Assembly: GCF_008000995.1 (NCBI RefSeq)
Contig: NZ_CP042828.1
Location: 4,950,882 to 5,014,881 of the forward strand
Origin: Ruania zhangjianzhongii
GTDB lineage: Bacteria > Actinomycetota > Actinomycetes > Actinomycetales > Beutenbergiaceae
Reading direction: 5' to 3'
DNA length: 64,000 bases
Positions 1 through 8,744 of the stretch are shown piece by piece. Position numbers and translations under genes: made by a program. Every line of letters starts with the position of its first letter. The first letter of the stretch is position 1. The notes beneath the pieces are model-generated. The model was not told where the DNA came from. It was given only the letters and a program-made list of their open reading frames with translations, and searched no databases.

Positions 1-150
1 GCCGCCGCCGAGCACAACGGCGACCTGTCCGGGCGGGGCACCATTGCGTCGCACCACGGACCCGTCCCGCACCATGACGGTTCCCGGGTTCGCGCGGGCG
101 AATCCGGACAGTACGTCTTCGATGGAGTCAGCGCCTTCACCGACGAACAT
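1..150 (-). CDS. DhaK-type (DAK1) ketose kinase, N-terminal part, cut by window edge
   Basis: Only the first 50 codons are present; the gene continues past base 1. The visible protein reads as the start of a DAK1 domain: an acidic helix (DSIEDVLSGFARANPG), a strand with VMVRDGSVVRR, then PGQVAVVLGGG, which matches the conserved GKVA-(L/V)-(I/V)-SGGGSGHEP start of dihydroxyacetone kinase DhaK subunits. The family phosphorylates dihydroxyacetone or related short ketoses such as erythrulose. The ATG at 150 has an AGGAAGAGG ribosome site 7-15 nt upstream. It starts 50 nt after the stop of the enolase-superfamily gene on the same strand, so the two probably form one operon. The true substrate cannot be told from this fragment; a tetrulose kinase is as likely as a dihydroxyacetone kinase. 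Confidence 0.7.
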   Translation of the reverse strand, partial: MFVGEGADSIEDVLSGFARANPGTVMVRDGSVVRRNGAPPGQVAVVLGGG

Positions 151-200
151 CTCGCTACCTCTTCCTGCCGATGGTCATGTGCACGAGCCGGTCGACTCGG

Positions 201-1514
201 CTATCCCCAGGTCCGGTCGAGGGCCCGGTCGGTGTCCCAGTCGCTGGTGTCCTCGAAGAAGAACGGGCGCGACTCGTCCAGACAGGAACGCATCAGCTCG
301 AGGTTGACGTCGTCGAACCCGAGGCCGGGCTTCTCGGGCACGGTGATAAAGCCGTCCTGGATGATCGGAGCGTCCAGCCCGACCACGAGGTCGCTCCAGT
401 AGTCGATATCGGCCGCGTGGTGCTCCAGGGCGAGGAAGTTGAACGTCGCTGCCGCGAGGTGCACGGAGGCCATCGTTGCGATCGGGCTGGCGGCCAGGTG
501 CAGAGCCATCGGCACCCCGTACTCTTCGGCCAGGTCTCCGATTCGCTTGGTCTCGGCCATGCCGCCGGCTGTCGCCGGGTCGGGGTGCACCACGTCAACG
601 GCTCCCGCGTCCAGAAGTGGCCGGAAGTTCTCGGCGAGGTAGATGTCCTCTCCGGTGCAGGTCGGCGTCGTCGTTGCCCGGGTGAGCTTCGCCCACTGGT
701 CGGTGTACTGCCAGGGGACAAGGTCCTCGAGCCAGGCGAGGTCGAAGGGTTCTAGTGCCTGCGCGATCCGGATGCACGACTTCAGGTCCACGTGGCCGAC
801 ATGATCCACAGCGATCGGGATGTCGTCACCGATCTGCGCGCGTACCGTCCGGACATAGTCGACCAGATGGTCGACTCCGGAACGCGAGACCTGCAGACCG
901 GTGAACGGATGCGGTGTGAACCGGTCCACGATCGCGTGGGTGAGCCCGACCAGGGAACCGGGGACGTCGTAGAGCAGGTCGACGCCGACATCCATCTTCA
1001 GCATGCTGTAGCCGGCATCGATGCGGCCCTGGAGACGCTCGGCCATCCGGTACGGATCGCGTTCGTCCGGTGTGTCGGCGTAACACTTGATCCGGTCCCG
1101 GAAGCGGCCACCCATCAGCGCGTACGCCGGCACCCCGTAGGCTTTGCCGGCGAGATCCATCAGCGCCATCTCGATCCCGGACACGCCGCCGCCCAACCGA
1201 CCATGGTTGCCGAACTGACGGATCTTGCGGAAGACACGGTCCAGATTGCACGGGTTCTCGCCGAGGATCCGGCTCTTCAGCATCAGCGCGTAGCTGGCAC
1301 TGGCCTGGTCGCGCACTTCGCCCCAGCCGACCAGACCCTGGTTGGTCTCGATCTTGATGATGGTGGACTTGAACGGAACCTTGTCGAGGCACGCAACGCG
1401 CATGTCGGTGATGCGTAGGGCGGAGGGTCGAGAGCCTTGGCTCACGTACTCCTCGGAAATCGACTCTTGGCCCAATGGTGTATCAGGGATAGTGGTGAGG
1501 CTGACCCTGTTCAT
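201..1514 (-). CDS. Enolase-superfamily dehydratase/racemase (mandelate racemase type)
   Basis: A 437-residue member of the mandelate racemase branch of the enolase superfamily, enzymes that abstract the alpha proton of a carboxylate, usually to dehydrate sugar acids. Visible landmarks are the N-terminal capping domain (IETNQGLVGWGEVRD), a KMD motif (LKMDVG) for the second-strand lysine, and three metal ligands on successive barrel strands: Asp in AVDHVG, Glu in WLEDL and Glu in TGEDIY. A His in MALHLAASP is a candidate general base. Upstream of the ATG at 1514 lies AAGGAG at 12 nt. About 37 residues precede MRVACL, where many relatives begin, so a shorter start is possible. It is followed by the DhaK-type kinase and is near an IclR regulator and a sugar ABC importer, which suggests carbohydrate or sugar-acid breakdown. 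The exact substrate is unknown. Confidence 0.85.
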   Translation of the reverse strand: MNRVSLTTIPDTPLGQESISEEYVSQGSRPSALRITDMRVACLDKVPFKSTIIKIETNQGLVGWGEVRDQASASYALMLKSRILGENPCNLDRVFRKIRQFGNHGRLGGGVSGIEMALMDLAGKAYGVPAYALMGGRFRDRIKCYADTPDERDPYRMAERLQGRIDAGYSMLKMDVGVDLLYDVPGSLVGLTHAIVDRFTPHPFTGLQVSRSGVDHLVDYVRTVRAQIGDDIPIAVDHVGHVDLKSCIRIAQALEPFDLAWLEDLVPWQYTDQWAKLTRATTTPTCTGEDIYLAENFRPLLDAGAVDVVHPDPATAGGMAETKRIGDLAEEYGVPMALHLAASPIATMASVHLAAATFNFLALEHHAADIDYWSDLVVGLDAPIIQDGFITVPEKPGLGFDDVNLELMRSCLDESRPFFFEDTSDWDTDRALDRTWG

Positions 1515-2049
1515 AGGTCGTTGTTCTCCTTATCCGATGGCTCGTGACAATCGACGCACGTCGTCAACTGTCGCGAGTAATCGCTGAATTGGACGTCGCC
1601 GCCGGTGCGAACGGTAACGCGAGGCACTTCTGAGGGTTGTGGCGAACAGTGCGTTCTCTGTCTCCAGCTCGTCGACTACCAGGCAACGAGAGATCGATGA
1701 CAACCAGGGGCCTGCAGCACAGATGACCAGCCACCGCACTTGCGGCCAATACAGCCCTTGCATTCATGGTTTCTCGAGAGCCTCAGAGCATCGATAATCG
1801 GAACTCACGGTGGTACGATTTCGATTGCTTGTGGCCAATTGTCCCGTTAAAGAAGCCTGGGTGGGTGCATGGGTCGGTACAACATCTGGCAGAGCGGATG
1901 GCTCCGCCCTCCGGGTTCACCTACGAACCTGCGGACTCGCCGACCTGGCCCAGCATGTCGTCAGTCTCACCACCTTCGTTGTTGTTCTGTGTGCAACGGC
2001 GTTGCATCTAGCATGTACTCTGGTCCTGTCGCTGTCAAGAGCTAGTGGG
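1515..2049. other. Intergenic region between the divergent catabolic operon and the IclR gene
   Basis: This 535-bp stretch separates two divergently read genes and must hold both promoters. Short open frames on both strands (for example 1530-1763 minus and 1766-2011 plus) show no recognisable domain and are probably not genes. The only clear structure is the 15-bp palindrome at 1992-2006, listed separately. Confidence 0.6.
1992..2006. promoter_or_regulatory. Palindrome, candidate IclR operator
   Basis: TGCAAC-GGC-GTTGCA, a perfect 6-bp inverted repeat with a 3-bp spacer, lies 44 bp before the proposed IclR start at 2050. IclR-family proteins bind short palindromes near their own promoters, so autoregulation is likely. 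I did not find a second perfect copy before the ABC or enolase-superfamily operons by eye. Confidence 0.4.
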
Positions 2050-2841
2050 ATGGAAATCATGAATGAGTCCGCCGAAATAACCTCAGCAGGTCCCGGTGCG
2101 CGAACATCGTCTTCGCTCCATCGCGGCCTCCTTGTGCTTGAGGTGGTAGCCCAGTCAGGGGCCAAGGGCGCGTCGGTGACCGAAGTGGCGACACGACTGG
2201 ATTTCGACAAGTCGACCGCCTCCCGGACGCTCTCCACACTGCGCTCCATCGGCTACCTCCACCAGGACGCGGCCCGCCGATACTTCAGTACCTCAAAACT
2301 CTCCAAGCTTGCCGTGCGCCGGCCCGGTGAGAATGACTTCGCAGCTCTGGCGAGAGAGCGCCTGGAGGATCTCCATCGCCAGGTCGACGAAGCCATTCAC
2401 CTGGCGATAGCCGACGGTGGCGAGATGCTCTTTCTGGACTACATGCAGACCAGCAAGGTCGTCCGCAGCGAAGAATCCACCAAGCCACGGCCGCTGCACG
2501 AGGTCGCGGTCGGGATCGCGGTGCTGGCCGCCCTGGACGACGAGGCCCGGATCGACGAGCTCATTGCCGACTCCGAGCGAGCCGCTGGCGAGGCACTGTC
2601 TGCCCGCGAGCGCCGGACGCTCGACCACGAGATCGCTCGCGCGCGGGAACGGGGCTGGGCAACGCTCAATCGTGACGACGACGTCTCCCGAGTAGCGGTA
2701 GCGATCGCGAACCGGGACGGTGCGCCGATCGCGGCGATCTGCGTCTACGGACCGTCCTACCGCCTCGATCCGATCCAGGAGACCATCGTGCAGGCCACCA
2801 TGGCGTCAGCTTCGGACCTGTCGACGGCACTCGAGCAGTAG
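2050..2841 (+). CDS. IclR-family transcriptional regulator
   Basis: A 263-residue regulator with an N-terminal winged helix-turn-helix (residues about 18-85: SLHRGLLVLEVVAQSG, then VTEVATRLDFDKSTASRTLSTL) and a C-terminal IclR effector domain. That domain shows the usual LDYMQTS strand, the PLHEVAVGIAVLAAL segment, the RGWATLNRDDDVSRVAVAI loop and the IAAICVYGPSYRL segment. The frame stays open to 1810, but the start at 2050 (or ATG 2059, nine bases later) gives the normal family length. It is divergent from the enolase-superfamily/DhaK operon and convergent with the ABC importer, so it probably controls one or both in response to a sugar-derived acid. That link is inferred from position. Confidence 0.88.
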   Translation: MEIMNESAEITSAGPGARTSSSLHRGLLVLEVVAQSGAKGASVTEVATRLDFDKSTASRTLSTLRSIGYLHQDAARRYFSTSKLSKLAVRRPGENDFAALARERLEDLHRQVDEAIHLAIADGGEMLFLDYMQTSKVVRSEESTKPRPLHEVAVGIAVLAALDDEARIDELIADSERAAGEALSARERRTLDHEIARARERGWATLNRDDDVSRVAVAIANRDGAPIAAICVYGPSYRLDPIQETIVQATMASASDLSTALEQ

Positions 2842-3099
2842 CCCGACCGTAGCCCGCACGCGAGCCCTCAGCCTCGGTCCCACAACTGACCTCAACGGAG
2901 GCCGCGCAAGCGCGCCTCAGCGACAGCTATCCCGGTGGCGCTCCGGTCGGATCGAGAGTGACCTGGCCGCCTCCTCGAGAACGGCCTGGCCGGCCTCCGC
3001 CGAGCCGCCGTCGGTGACCTGACCTCCCGCTGCAGCGCTCGGCCCGGCCCGGCCCCAGGCATGGAGCCCGAGGCTTGTACATCGGCCATGTCCACTGCA

Positions 3100-4005
3100 C
3101 TACTTGATCCCGGAGCTGGAGATGCCCTCGAGGATCTGCTTCTGCGCTACGAAGAAGAAGATCACCAGCGGCAGCAGCGAGAGCACCGACATCGCCAGGA
3201 GCCGGCCCGTCCCGAACCCGGTGTCGGTCGACAACAGCGCGTTCAGCGCCACCGGCACCGTGTACAGATCGGTCCGCGTCAGGTAGATCAACGGACCGAG
3301 GAAGTCGTTCCAGGTCCAAATTACGGTGAAGATCGCGGTTGTCGCCAGAGCCGGCCGCATCAGCGGAAGGATGATCGACCAGTAGATCCGAAAGTAGCCT
3401 GCACCGTCCACGAATGCCGCCTGATCGAGCTCTCGAGGGATCCCTCGGACGAACTGGATCATCAGGAAGACGAAGAACGCATCGGTGGCCAGGAACTTCG
3501 GCAGCACGAGGGGGATGAACGTGTTGAGCGCACCGACGTAGGAGAACAGCAGGTACTGCGGTATCAGCAGGACGTGGATGGGGATCAGCAACGTGGCGAT
3601 CACGACGCCGAAGTACACCGGCCGCATGGCGAACTTCAACCGTGCCAGCACATAGGCCGAGAGTGAGCACGCCAGGAGATTGCCGACCAGGGCGAGCCCC
3701 GCGACGATCGCGGAGTTGAGGAAGAAGGTGGTGAAGTCGATACTGAGGGCGTTCCAGCCCTCGGTGTAGTTCTCCGTGGTCCACGTCCCGCTAGGCAGCA
3801 GGCCGGAGCCGGCGATCGCCGATTCCGGGAGGAACGACAGCCGGACCATCCAGATCAGCGGGTAGATCATCACCAGCAGCGCGATGGTGATGAGCAGCTG
3901 TCGGGGCCAGAGGCGGCCCCGTCTGCGGGGTGAGCCGGTCGCCGGCCCCCCACCGCGGGCGGTGCCACCCGTGCTTTCGGTCGCAACGATGCTACTGGTC
4001 GCCAT
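3100..4005 (-). CDS. ABC sugar transporter permease, MalG/UgpE type
   Basis: A 301-residue inner-membrane permease of the carbohydrate uptake-1 type. It has a cytoplasmic N-terminus (residues 1-35), about six hydrophobic helices, and the EAA signature loop read as ELDQAAFVDGAGYFRIYWSI, the contact site for the ATPase. The C-terminus ends in ISSSGIK, typical of MalG-type subunits. The start at 4005 overlaps the 3' end of the partner permease gene by 14 nt, so the two are translationally linked. No ATPase gene is in the locus; as in many actinobacteria, a shared MsiK-type ATPase encoded elsewhere would be needed. Confidence 0.92.
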   Translation of the reverse strand: MATSSIVATESTGGTARGGGPATGSPRRRGRLWPRQLLITIALLVMIYPLIWMVRLSFLPESAIAGSGLLPSGTWTTENYTEGWNALSIDFTTFFLNSAIVAGLALVGNLLACSLSAYVLARLKFAMRPVYFGVVIATLLIPIHVLLIPQYLLFSYVGALNTFIPLVLPKFLATDAFFVFLMIQFVRGIPRELDQAAFVDGAGYFRIYWSIILPLMRPALATTAIFTVIWTWNDFLGPLIYLTRTDLYTVPVALNALLSTDTGFGTGRLLAMSVLSLLPLVIFFFVAQKQILEGISSSGIK

Positions 4006-4900
4006 AGTGGACCCACTTCCTGGACATGATGAACTGCACCGCGGTCAAGGCGCCGATGAACACGACCAGCACCCATGCGAGGGCCGAGGCATAGCCCATC
4101 CGGTATTCGACGAAGCCGACGATGTACACGTAGAGGGTGTAGAACAGCGTCGAGTCGACCGGACCGCCGGTCCCGCCGCTGATGATGTACGCCTGGTTGA
4201 AGGACTGGAAGGCGCCGACCGTCTGGAGCACCACGTTGAAGAAGATCATCGGGGTCAGCAGCGGCAGGACAATGCTTCGCAGCCTGCGGAAGTAGCCCGC
4301 GCCGTCGACGATGGCTGCCTCAACCAGATTCTTCGGGATCTCCTTGAGGCCAGCGAAGAAGATGATCATCGGTGACCCGAACGTCCACACCTGCAGGACC
4401 ACGAGGGTCAGCAAGGACGTGTCCGGATCGTAGATCCAGTTTCGTCCCGGCATCCCGAAGATGGACAGGAAGGCGTTGACCAACCCGTCCGACTTGAACA
4501 CCTGGCGCCAGAGCAGCGCGATCGCGACGCTGGCGCCCAGCAGCGACGGGAGGTAGAACCCTGCCCGGTACACGCCGAGACATCGGATCCCTTTCTCCAG
4601 CAACAGCGCCAGACCTAACGCCAGAGCCAGCTGTAGCGGTACAGCCAGGCAGACATAGGTCAGCGTGACGCCCATCGAGGTGAAGAACTTCGGGTCCTCG
4701 AAGACGGCTCGATAGTTCGCCAGGCCGACGTACTCGGTGCTGCCCAGAATGGAGTAGTCGGTGAGCGAGAGGACGAGCGAGGCGATCAGTGGGCCTGCCG
4801 TGATCCCGATCGCTCCGAGCAGCCAGGGCGAGAGCATGACGTGGGCGCTGAGCCACGTTCGGGTGCGTGTCGGTCGGCTGTGTCCGGCCTTGACTTTCAT
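3992..4900 (-). CDS. ABC sugar transporter permease, MalF/UgpA type
   Basis: A 302-residue permease with six predicted membrane helices and the EAA loop (NLVEAAIVDGAGYFRRLRSI). The start at 4900 (MKVKAGHSRP) is chosen because GGAAGGGG lies about 6 nt upstream; the frame is open further but lacks membrane character there. It lies 76 nt after the binding-protein gene and overlaps the second permease by 14 nt. Together the three genes make a standard oligosaccharide or polyol importer. Confidence 0.92.
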   Translation of the reverse strand: MKVKAGHSRPTRTRTWLSAHVMLSPWLLGAIGITAGPLIASLVLSLTDYSILGSTEYVGLANYRAVFEDPKFFTSMGVTLTYVCLAVPLQLALALGLALLLEKGIRCLGVYRAGFYLPSLLGASVAIALLWRQVFKSDGLVNAFLSIFGMPGRNWIYDPDTSLLTLVVLQVWTFGSPMIIFFAGLKEIPKNLVEAAIVDGAGYFRRLRSIVLPLLTPMIFFNVVLQTVGAFQSFNQAYIISGGTGGPVDSTLFYTLYVYIVGFVEYRMGYASALAWVLVVFIGALTAVQFIMSRKWVHYGDQ

Positions 4901-4976
4901 CGAACCCCTTCCAGATCCGAGCGGAACGCTGTGCGCTCGCCAAGGGCGCTGCGCACGGTGACGCTCCGACCGACGA

Positions 4977-6248
4977 CTAGAGACCGGCGCGGACGGTGGT
5001 GTGGAACTGAGTGACGGCATCGGTGATGGACTGTTGTCCCAGGACGATTTGTTCGATGGCCGCGTCGTACTCGCGCCGCCAGGTATTCGCACCCGCCGGA
5101 GCATCGAAGCGGGGCCTCATCTCCTGCTCCAGGATGGCGTCGGTGACGCTGTTGGCCTGCTGAATGTTCGGATCGGTGGTGTCCTCGAGCGCAGCGCGTT
5201 GGCGCGCACTGGCCGGTGTCCCCTGGACGGGCCCGAGCTCGGTGATGAACTCCTCGCTGTTGAGGTTGAAGTTCACGACGCGACCGACAGCCTCGAGCCG
5301 CTCGTCCGGAACGTCCTTGTAGATGCCTAACCGAACGAAGTAGGTGAAGCCGTGCCCATCGGCCGGGCTCTCGTTCGTGGGTGTGGGCAGCTCCCGAAGC
5401 TCGTAGTCGGGGAAGACCGCGCTCGCCTCGAGGATCTGGTTGTGGCTGCCGATATCTGTCAGCACCTGGGAGCCGAACTCGTTCCAGGAACCGTTAATCC
5501 CGCCCTGTTCCTCGATGGACAGGGTGACACCATCAGTTCGCAGCCTCTCCCACCACTGCAGGTATTCGGAGATGCCCTCGATGGAGGCACCCAGTTGCCC
5601 GTCCTCGGTCCACAGGTCCTCACCGTGCTGGCGCAGCCACGCTTCCAGCGTGAGGTCGTGACCGGCGTGGTAGAAGATCCCCTTGCGGCCCTCGCCGTTG
5701 TTGTCCGTGTAGTCCCGGAGGAACTCGGCGACAGAGTCCCAGGTCCAGGTCTCCGGGACCTCTGCCCCTACCTCGTCGAGGAAGGTCTGGTTCCAGCGCA
5801 GACAGGGCGTGATCATCCCCACCGGCAGTGTCGTGAGCTTGCCATCGATCTTGAGCCGGTCGAGCATGTCGGTGTCGAGCTGGTCGTACTCGAGACCGGG
5901 CAGCTCTTCGACCTCGCGATAGATGCCGGCATCGCTGTAGGCCAAGATCTGCGGAGAGGCGATCCAGAAGATGTCCGGTACCTGACCTCCGGCGATCTGA
6001 GTCGTCATCCTCTCCTGGAAGGCGTCGTAGGAGGCGAATTCCTGGAGAATCTCGATGTCGTCGTTCTCCTCCATAAACTGCTGGAAGAGCTCTGCATAGA
6101 TGGCCTGCGCGCTACCGTTGTCCCAATGCCCATAGCGCACCTGGACGCCGTCGCCAGAACCGCCTCCGCTCGCGTTCGATTCACGAGAACATGCCGCAAG
6201 GGCAAGTCCACTGGCCGCGCCAAGGCTTAGAAAGTGTCTACGCTTCAT
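4977..6248 (-). CDS. ABC sugar transporter substrate-binding lipoprotein
   Basis: A 423-residue extracellular binding protein. The start at 6248 (MKRRHFLSLG) has AGGAA 6 nt upstream and gives a twin-arginine-like lipoprotein signal: RRHFLSLGAASGLALAAC with the lipobox LAAC at residues 17-20. The mature part has the sugar-binding fold of family 1 binding proteins, with VQVRYGHWDNGSAQ at the first strand and the hinge-region pattern PDIFWIASPQILAYSDAGI. It is the first gene of the importer operon (binding protein, MalF-type, MalG-type), all on the minus strand. Ligand is unknown; the neighbouring DhaK-type kinase and enolase-superfamily enzyme suggest a sugar, polyol or sugar acid. Confidence 0.92.
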   Translation of the reverse strand: MKRRHFLSLGAASGLALAACSRESNASGGGSGDGVQVRYGHWDNGSAQAIYAELFQQFMEENDDIEILQEFASYDAFQERMTTQIAGGQVPDIFWIASPQILAYSDAGIYREVEELPGLEYDQLDTDMLDRLKIDGKLTTLPVGMITPCLRWNQTFLDEVGAEVPETWTWDSVAEFLRDYTDNNGEGRKGIFYHAGHDLTLEAWLRQHGEDLWTEDGQLGASIEGISEYLQWWERLRTDGVTLSIEEQGGINGSWNEFGSQVLTDIGSHNQILEASAVFPDYELRELPTPTNESPADGHGFTYFVRLGIYKDVPDERLEAVGRVVNFNLNSEEFITELGPVQGTPASARQRAALEDTTDPNIQQANSVTDAILEQEMRPRFDAPAGANTWRREYDAAIEQIVLGQQSITDAVTQFHTTVRAGL

Positions 6249-6841
6249 TGATTGTTCCTGTTCGTGAGGGCAGGCGATAAATCGCCACCGAGTGTCCACT
6301 TCTCCGACGCTGGGCATAGCTGTGCCCAACGCCCATTTCGGACGGCGGTCTGAAGCCGTTCTTACGCACGACTTTCTGCCAGCGAGGGGTGACCTTGGGC
6401 AGAAAAGCCTTTGCTGCTATGTTCCGTCGTGAGAGGCCCCTAGCCGGTAGGCGGGCCTCCGGGCAGATGGGTGCCCGCCGGGGGCGTCCTTCTATTCGCG
6501 CAGCAGACGCGCCGAGTCGAACCGGCTGGAAAGCACGAGATTCGGCGCCCGTTGCGCGAGGTGGGTCGAACGACTCATCATTGGGTCCTAGCCTGTCGGT
6601 TCGTTGCGTAGAGTGAAACTACCATGCACGGTGCGCCACGGTCAAGCATTTTCGTCACGCTCCGAAACGAACCTCCACGGGCATCTGTGGCTGCCGCGCG
6701 AACCCCGCTGACGCGGGTCGTCCCGGCGTGATATCGCCGCCCCGGCCTAGGTCCTGGCAGCTGCCCGCATCCTCGACGACACCCCTGACCGGTAGGCCAC
6801 AGGTCTCGAGCCTGAGCGCGCCGGGCCCAGGGAGGACGGGG
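6249..6841. other. Intergenic region upstream of the ABC importer operon
   Basis: 593 bp without a convincing gene. The 75-codon frame at 6389-6616 has no recognisable domain and an Arg-rich composition expected of a shadow frame. The region must contain the importer promoter reading leftwards. It holds an inverted repeat GGCGGGC/GCCCGCC (6450-6456 with 6473-6479, 16-nt loop), which may be a leader hairpin, and CCCGC-TGAC-GCGGG near 6707-6720, which may help end transcription of the phosphoglycerate mutase gene. Confidence 0.45.
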
Positions 6842-7600
6842 CTATGTCCCACCCTCGGCGGCGATCACCGCCGCCTCTGCGAGCGCGGCGGCGGCGTCGA
6901 GGTACTCCCCGCCCCGCACCACGGGGCTCGGCGCGCCGGAGTCGTCGAGCCGCAGCCGGTAAGCCAGCGGCCGGGCGTTCGGCAGGTTCAGCGCCGAGAG
7001 CTCGGCCGGCTCGAGCCGGTCCAGCACTGCGCAGACCGCCCGGAGGGAGTTCCCGTGCCCGACCAGCAGCACCCGACGCCCGGCGGCCACGTGTTCGGCG
7101 AGAGTGTTCGCGACCCACGGCCGCACGCGTTCGACCACGTCGGCGAGCGACTCGGTGGCGGTCAGCGCCTCAGCGGGCAGCCGGTCGAACGGGGAGAGCG
7201 TGCGCCAGAGCGCGAGGGTCGCCTCCGGCAACGGTGGTGGCCGACCCTCCAGCGACCGGCGCCAGTAGAGGAACTGCTCGTAGCCGAACCGCTCGGCGAT
7301 CTCGGTCTTCAGGTAGCCGGACAGGGCGCCGTAGTTGCGCTCGTTCAACCGCCAGTCGCGCTCAACCGGCTCCGGGCCGGGCCAGGCGGTCGCCATCAGC
7401 TCCGCAGTGCGCCAGCCGCGGACCAGCTCGGAGGTGCAGATGACCTCTGGGGTCCAGCCGATGCCCGCCAGCCGCTCACCGGCGGCCACACACTCGGCCT
7501 CACCGGCCGGGGTCAGCCCGACGTCGAGCACCCCGGTGAACAGGTGCCGAACATTCGCCACCGACTCCCCGTGCCGGACCAGCACCACATTCGCTTCCAT
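6842..7600 (-). CDS. gpmA: 2,3-bisphosphoglycerate-dependent phosphoglycerate mutase family protein
   Basis: A 252-residue histidine phosphatase-superfamily protein. The catalytic motif LVRHGES (His10) is at the N-terminus, followed by FTGVLDVGLTPAG, the acidic LNERNYGALSG loop and the second histidine in VGHGNSLRAV. Order and spacing match cofactor-dependent phosphoglycerate mutase (GpmA), which interconverts 3- and 2-phosphoglycerate. The loop reads ERNYG where E. coli GpmA has ERHYG, and the insert after it is short, so it may be a divergent second copy with another phosphatase role. A TACGCT hexamer lies 8 nt before the ATG, pointing to a very short or absent leader. Confidence 0.8.
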   Translation of the reverse strand: MEANVVLVRHGESVANVRHLFTGVLDVGLTPAGEAECVAAGERLAGIGWTPEVICTSELVRGWRTAELMATAWPGPEPVERDWRLNERNYGALSGYLKTEIAERFGYEQFLYWRRSLEGRPPPLPEATLALWRTLSPFDRLPAEALTATESLADVVERVRPWVANTLAEHVAAGRRVLLVGHGNSLRAVCAVLDRLEPAELSALNLPNARPLAYRLRLDDSGAPSPVVRGGEYLDAAAALAEAAVIAAEGGT

Positions 7601-7718
7601 CGGGCACCAGCGTAGTGACGCCCACCGGCGTGCCGACCCGCGCGCGGCGCCCGGTGATGGGCAGTTGTCCCCTGGTGCCTGACGGCACGCGGGGACGCCC
7701 CGGACCTACAGTGTCCCC

Positions 7719-8744
7719 GTGCCCTACCCTGGCCCGCCGCGCTCCGCCGTCGTGATCCTCACCGGTGGACTGCTGGCCACGGCACTGACCGGCTGCTCGC
7801 TGCTGGGGGTGGGAGAAGCCGAGGCAGCCCGGGAGGCGGCAGCCGAGCACGTGAACCTGGTCGCCACCGGTGCCGACCCGGAGGCGCTGTGGCGCACCAC
7901 CGCCACCGAGGAACCCGCCCAGCTACGTACCGCTAGTCGGATGCTCGCAGGTGCCTCGGAGCGGATCGAGGTGCTCGACGTCGGGGAGGCCGAGCCGCTC
8001 GACGGTCGGGCGGATGTGCCGTTCCACTCAGATCTGGATGGCTCCGAGGCACGGCAGGTCTCCGTCACCTACCGGCTGGCCGGCACCGAGTATGACGCCA
8101 CTGTGGTGCTGGCTCCGCACGAGAACCGGCCGCTGAACGAGGCTGAGAGCTGGGCGGTGCTGGTCCCGTTGACCGGAGCAGTGACGGTACCTCCGGTGAG
8201 CTTCGGCTCGATCGTGATGGACACCTACGTGGCCGGAGTGAACGCACAGATCGGAGACGACTACAGCGCCGGAATGCTCCCGCTCTACCCCGCGGCATAC
8301 GAGATCGAGCAGCGTGCCGATCCCTACCTCGCGTCCGGGACGGAGGAACTGACCGTCCTCGCCGGCCAGACCGTGGAACTCGTGAACCTGCCAGCGCAGG
8401 GAACGGACGAGGCCGCAGCCGAGCTCACCGACGAACTCGCCCCCACGATCGAGGGCTGTGCCGACCGGTCGGTCCCGTGCAGCGACTCAGTCCGCAGCTG
8501 GATCGAAGGTCAAGGCATCGACTTCTGGGCGACGGGTTGGTCCCTCGAGGTCACGACGACGCCCGAGCTCACCTTGGACGGGAACCAGGCGCAGTTCACC
8601 GGCGGCACGCTGATGTTGACCCGCCCGGACGGCATGGAGCAGGAGCTCGACCTTGCGGGCACGGTGCCCTGGGTCATGGACAACCAGTCCTGGACGCCGA
8701 GGGTGCTCGGGCAGGAGATCGCGGTGTCCGGGGCAGCCCGATGA
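7719..8744 (+). CDS. Putative lipoprotein, unknown function
   Basis: A 341-residue secreted lipoprotein: a hydrophobic signal (residues 9-24) ends in LTGC, with Cys26 as the lipidation site. The mature part begins with a helix (AAREAAAEHVNLVATG), resembling small solute-accommodating alpha+beta folds, and has one CADRSVPC-type Cys pair. I do not recognise the family. The GTG start at 7719 is supported by TACAGT at 7707-7712, leaving 6 nt to the start codon, which fits a leaderless mRNA. The stop overlaps the next start (ATGA), so it is coupled to a second, shorter lipoprotein of similar plan. Confidence 0.75.
   Translation: MPYPGPPRSAVVILTGGLLATALTGCSLLGVGEAEAAREAAAEHVNLVATGADPEALWRTTATEEPAQLRTASRMLAGASERIEVLDVGEAEPLDGRADVPFHSDLDGSEARQVSVTYRLAGTEYDATVVLAPHENRPLNEAESWAVLVPLTGAVTVPPVSFGSIVMDTYVAGVNAQIGDDYSAGMLPLYPAAYEIEQRADPYLASGTEELTVLAGQTVELVNLPAQGTDEAAAELTDELAPTIEGCADRSVPCSDSVRSWIEGQGIDFWATGWSLEVTTTPELTLDGNQAQFTGGTLMLTRPDGMEQELDLAGTVPWVMDNQSWTPRVLGQEIAVSGAAR

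Noticed and set aside
1530-2011. Two 77- to 81-codon frames in the IclR intergenic region
   Set aside because: No ribosome sites or family resemblance, and they overlap the probable promoters and operator.
2897-2920. GC-rich imperfect hairpin between the IclR and permease gene ends
   Set aside because: A bulge interrupts the stem and there is no T tail; it may assist termination but cannot be distinguished from background in this GC range.
6389-6616. 75-codon frame upstream of the ABC operon
   Set aside because: No domain, no ribosome site and composition of non-coding DNA.
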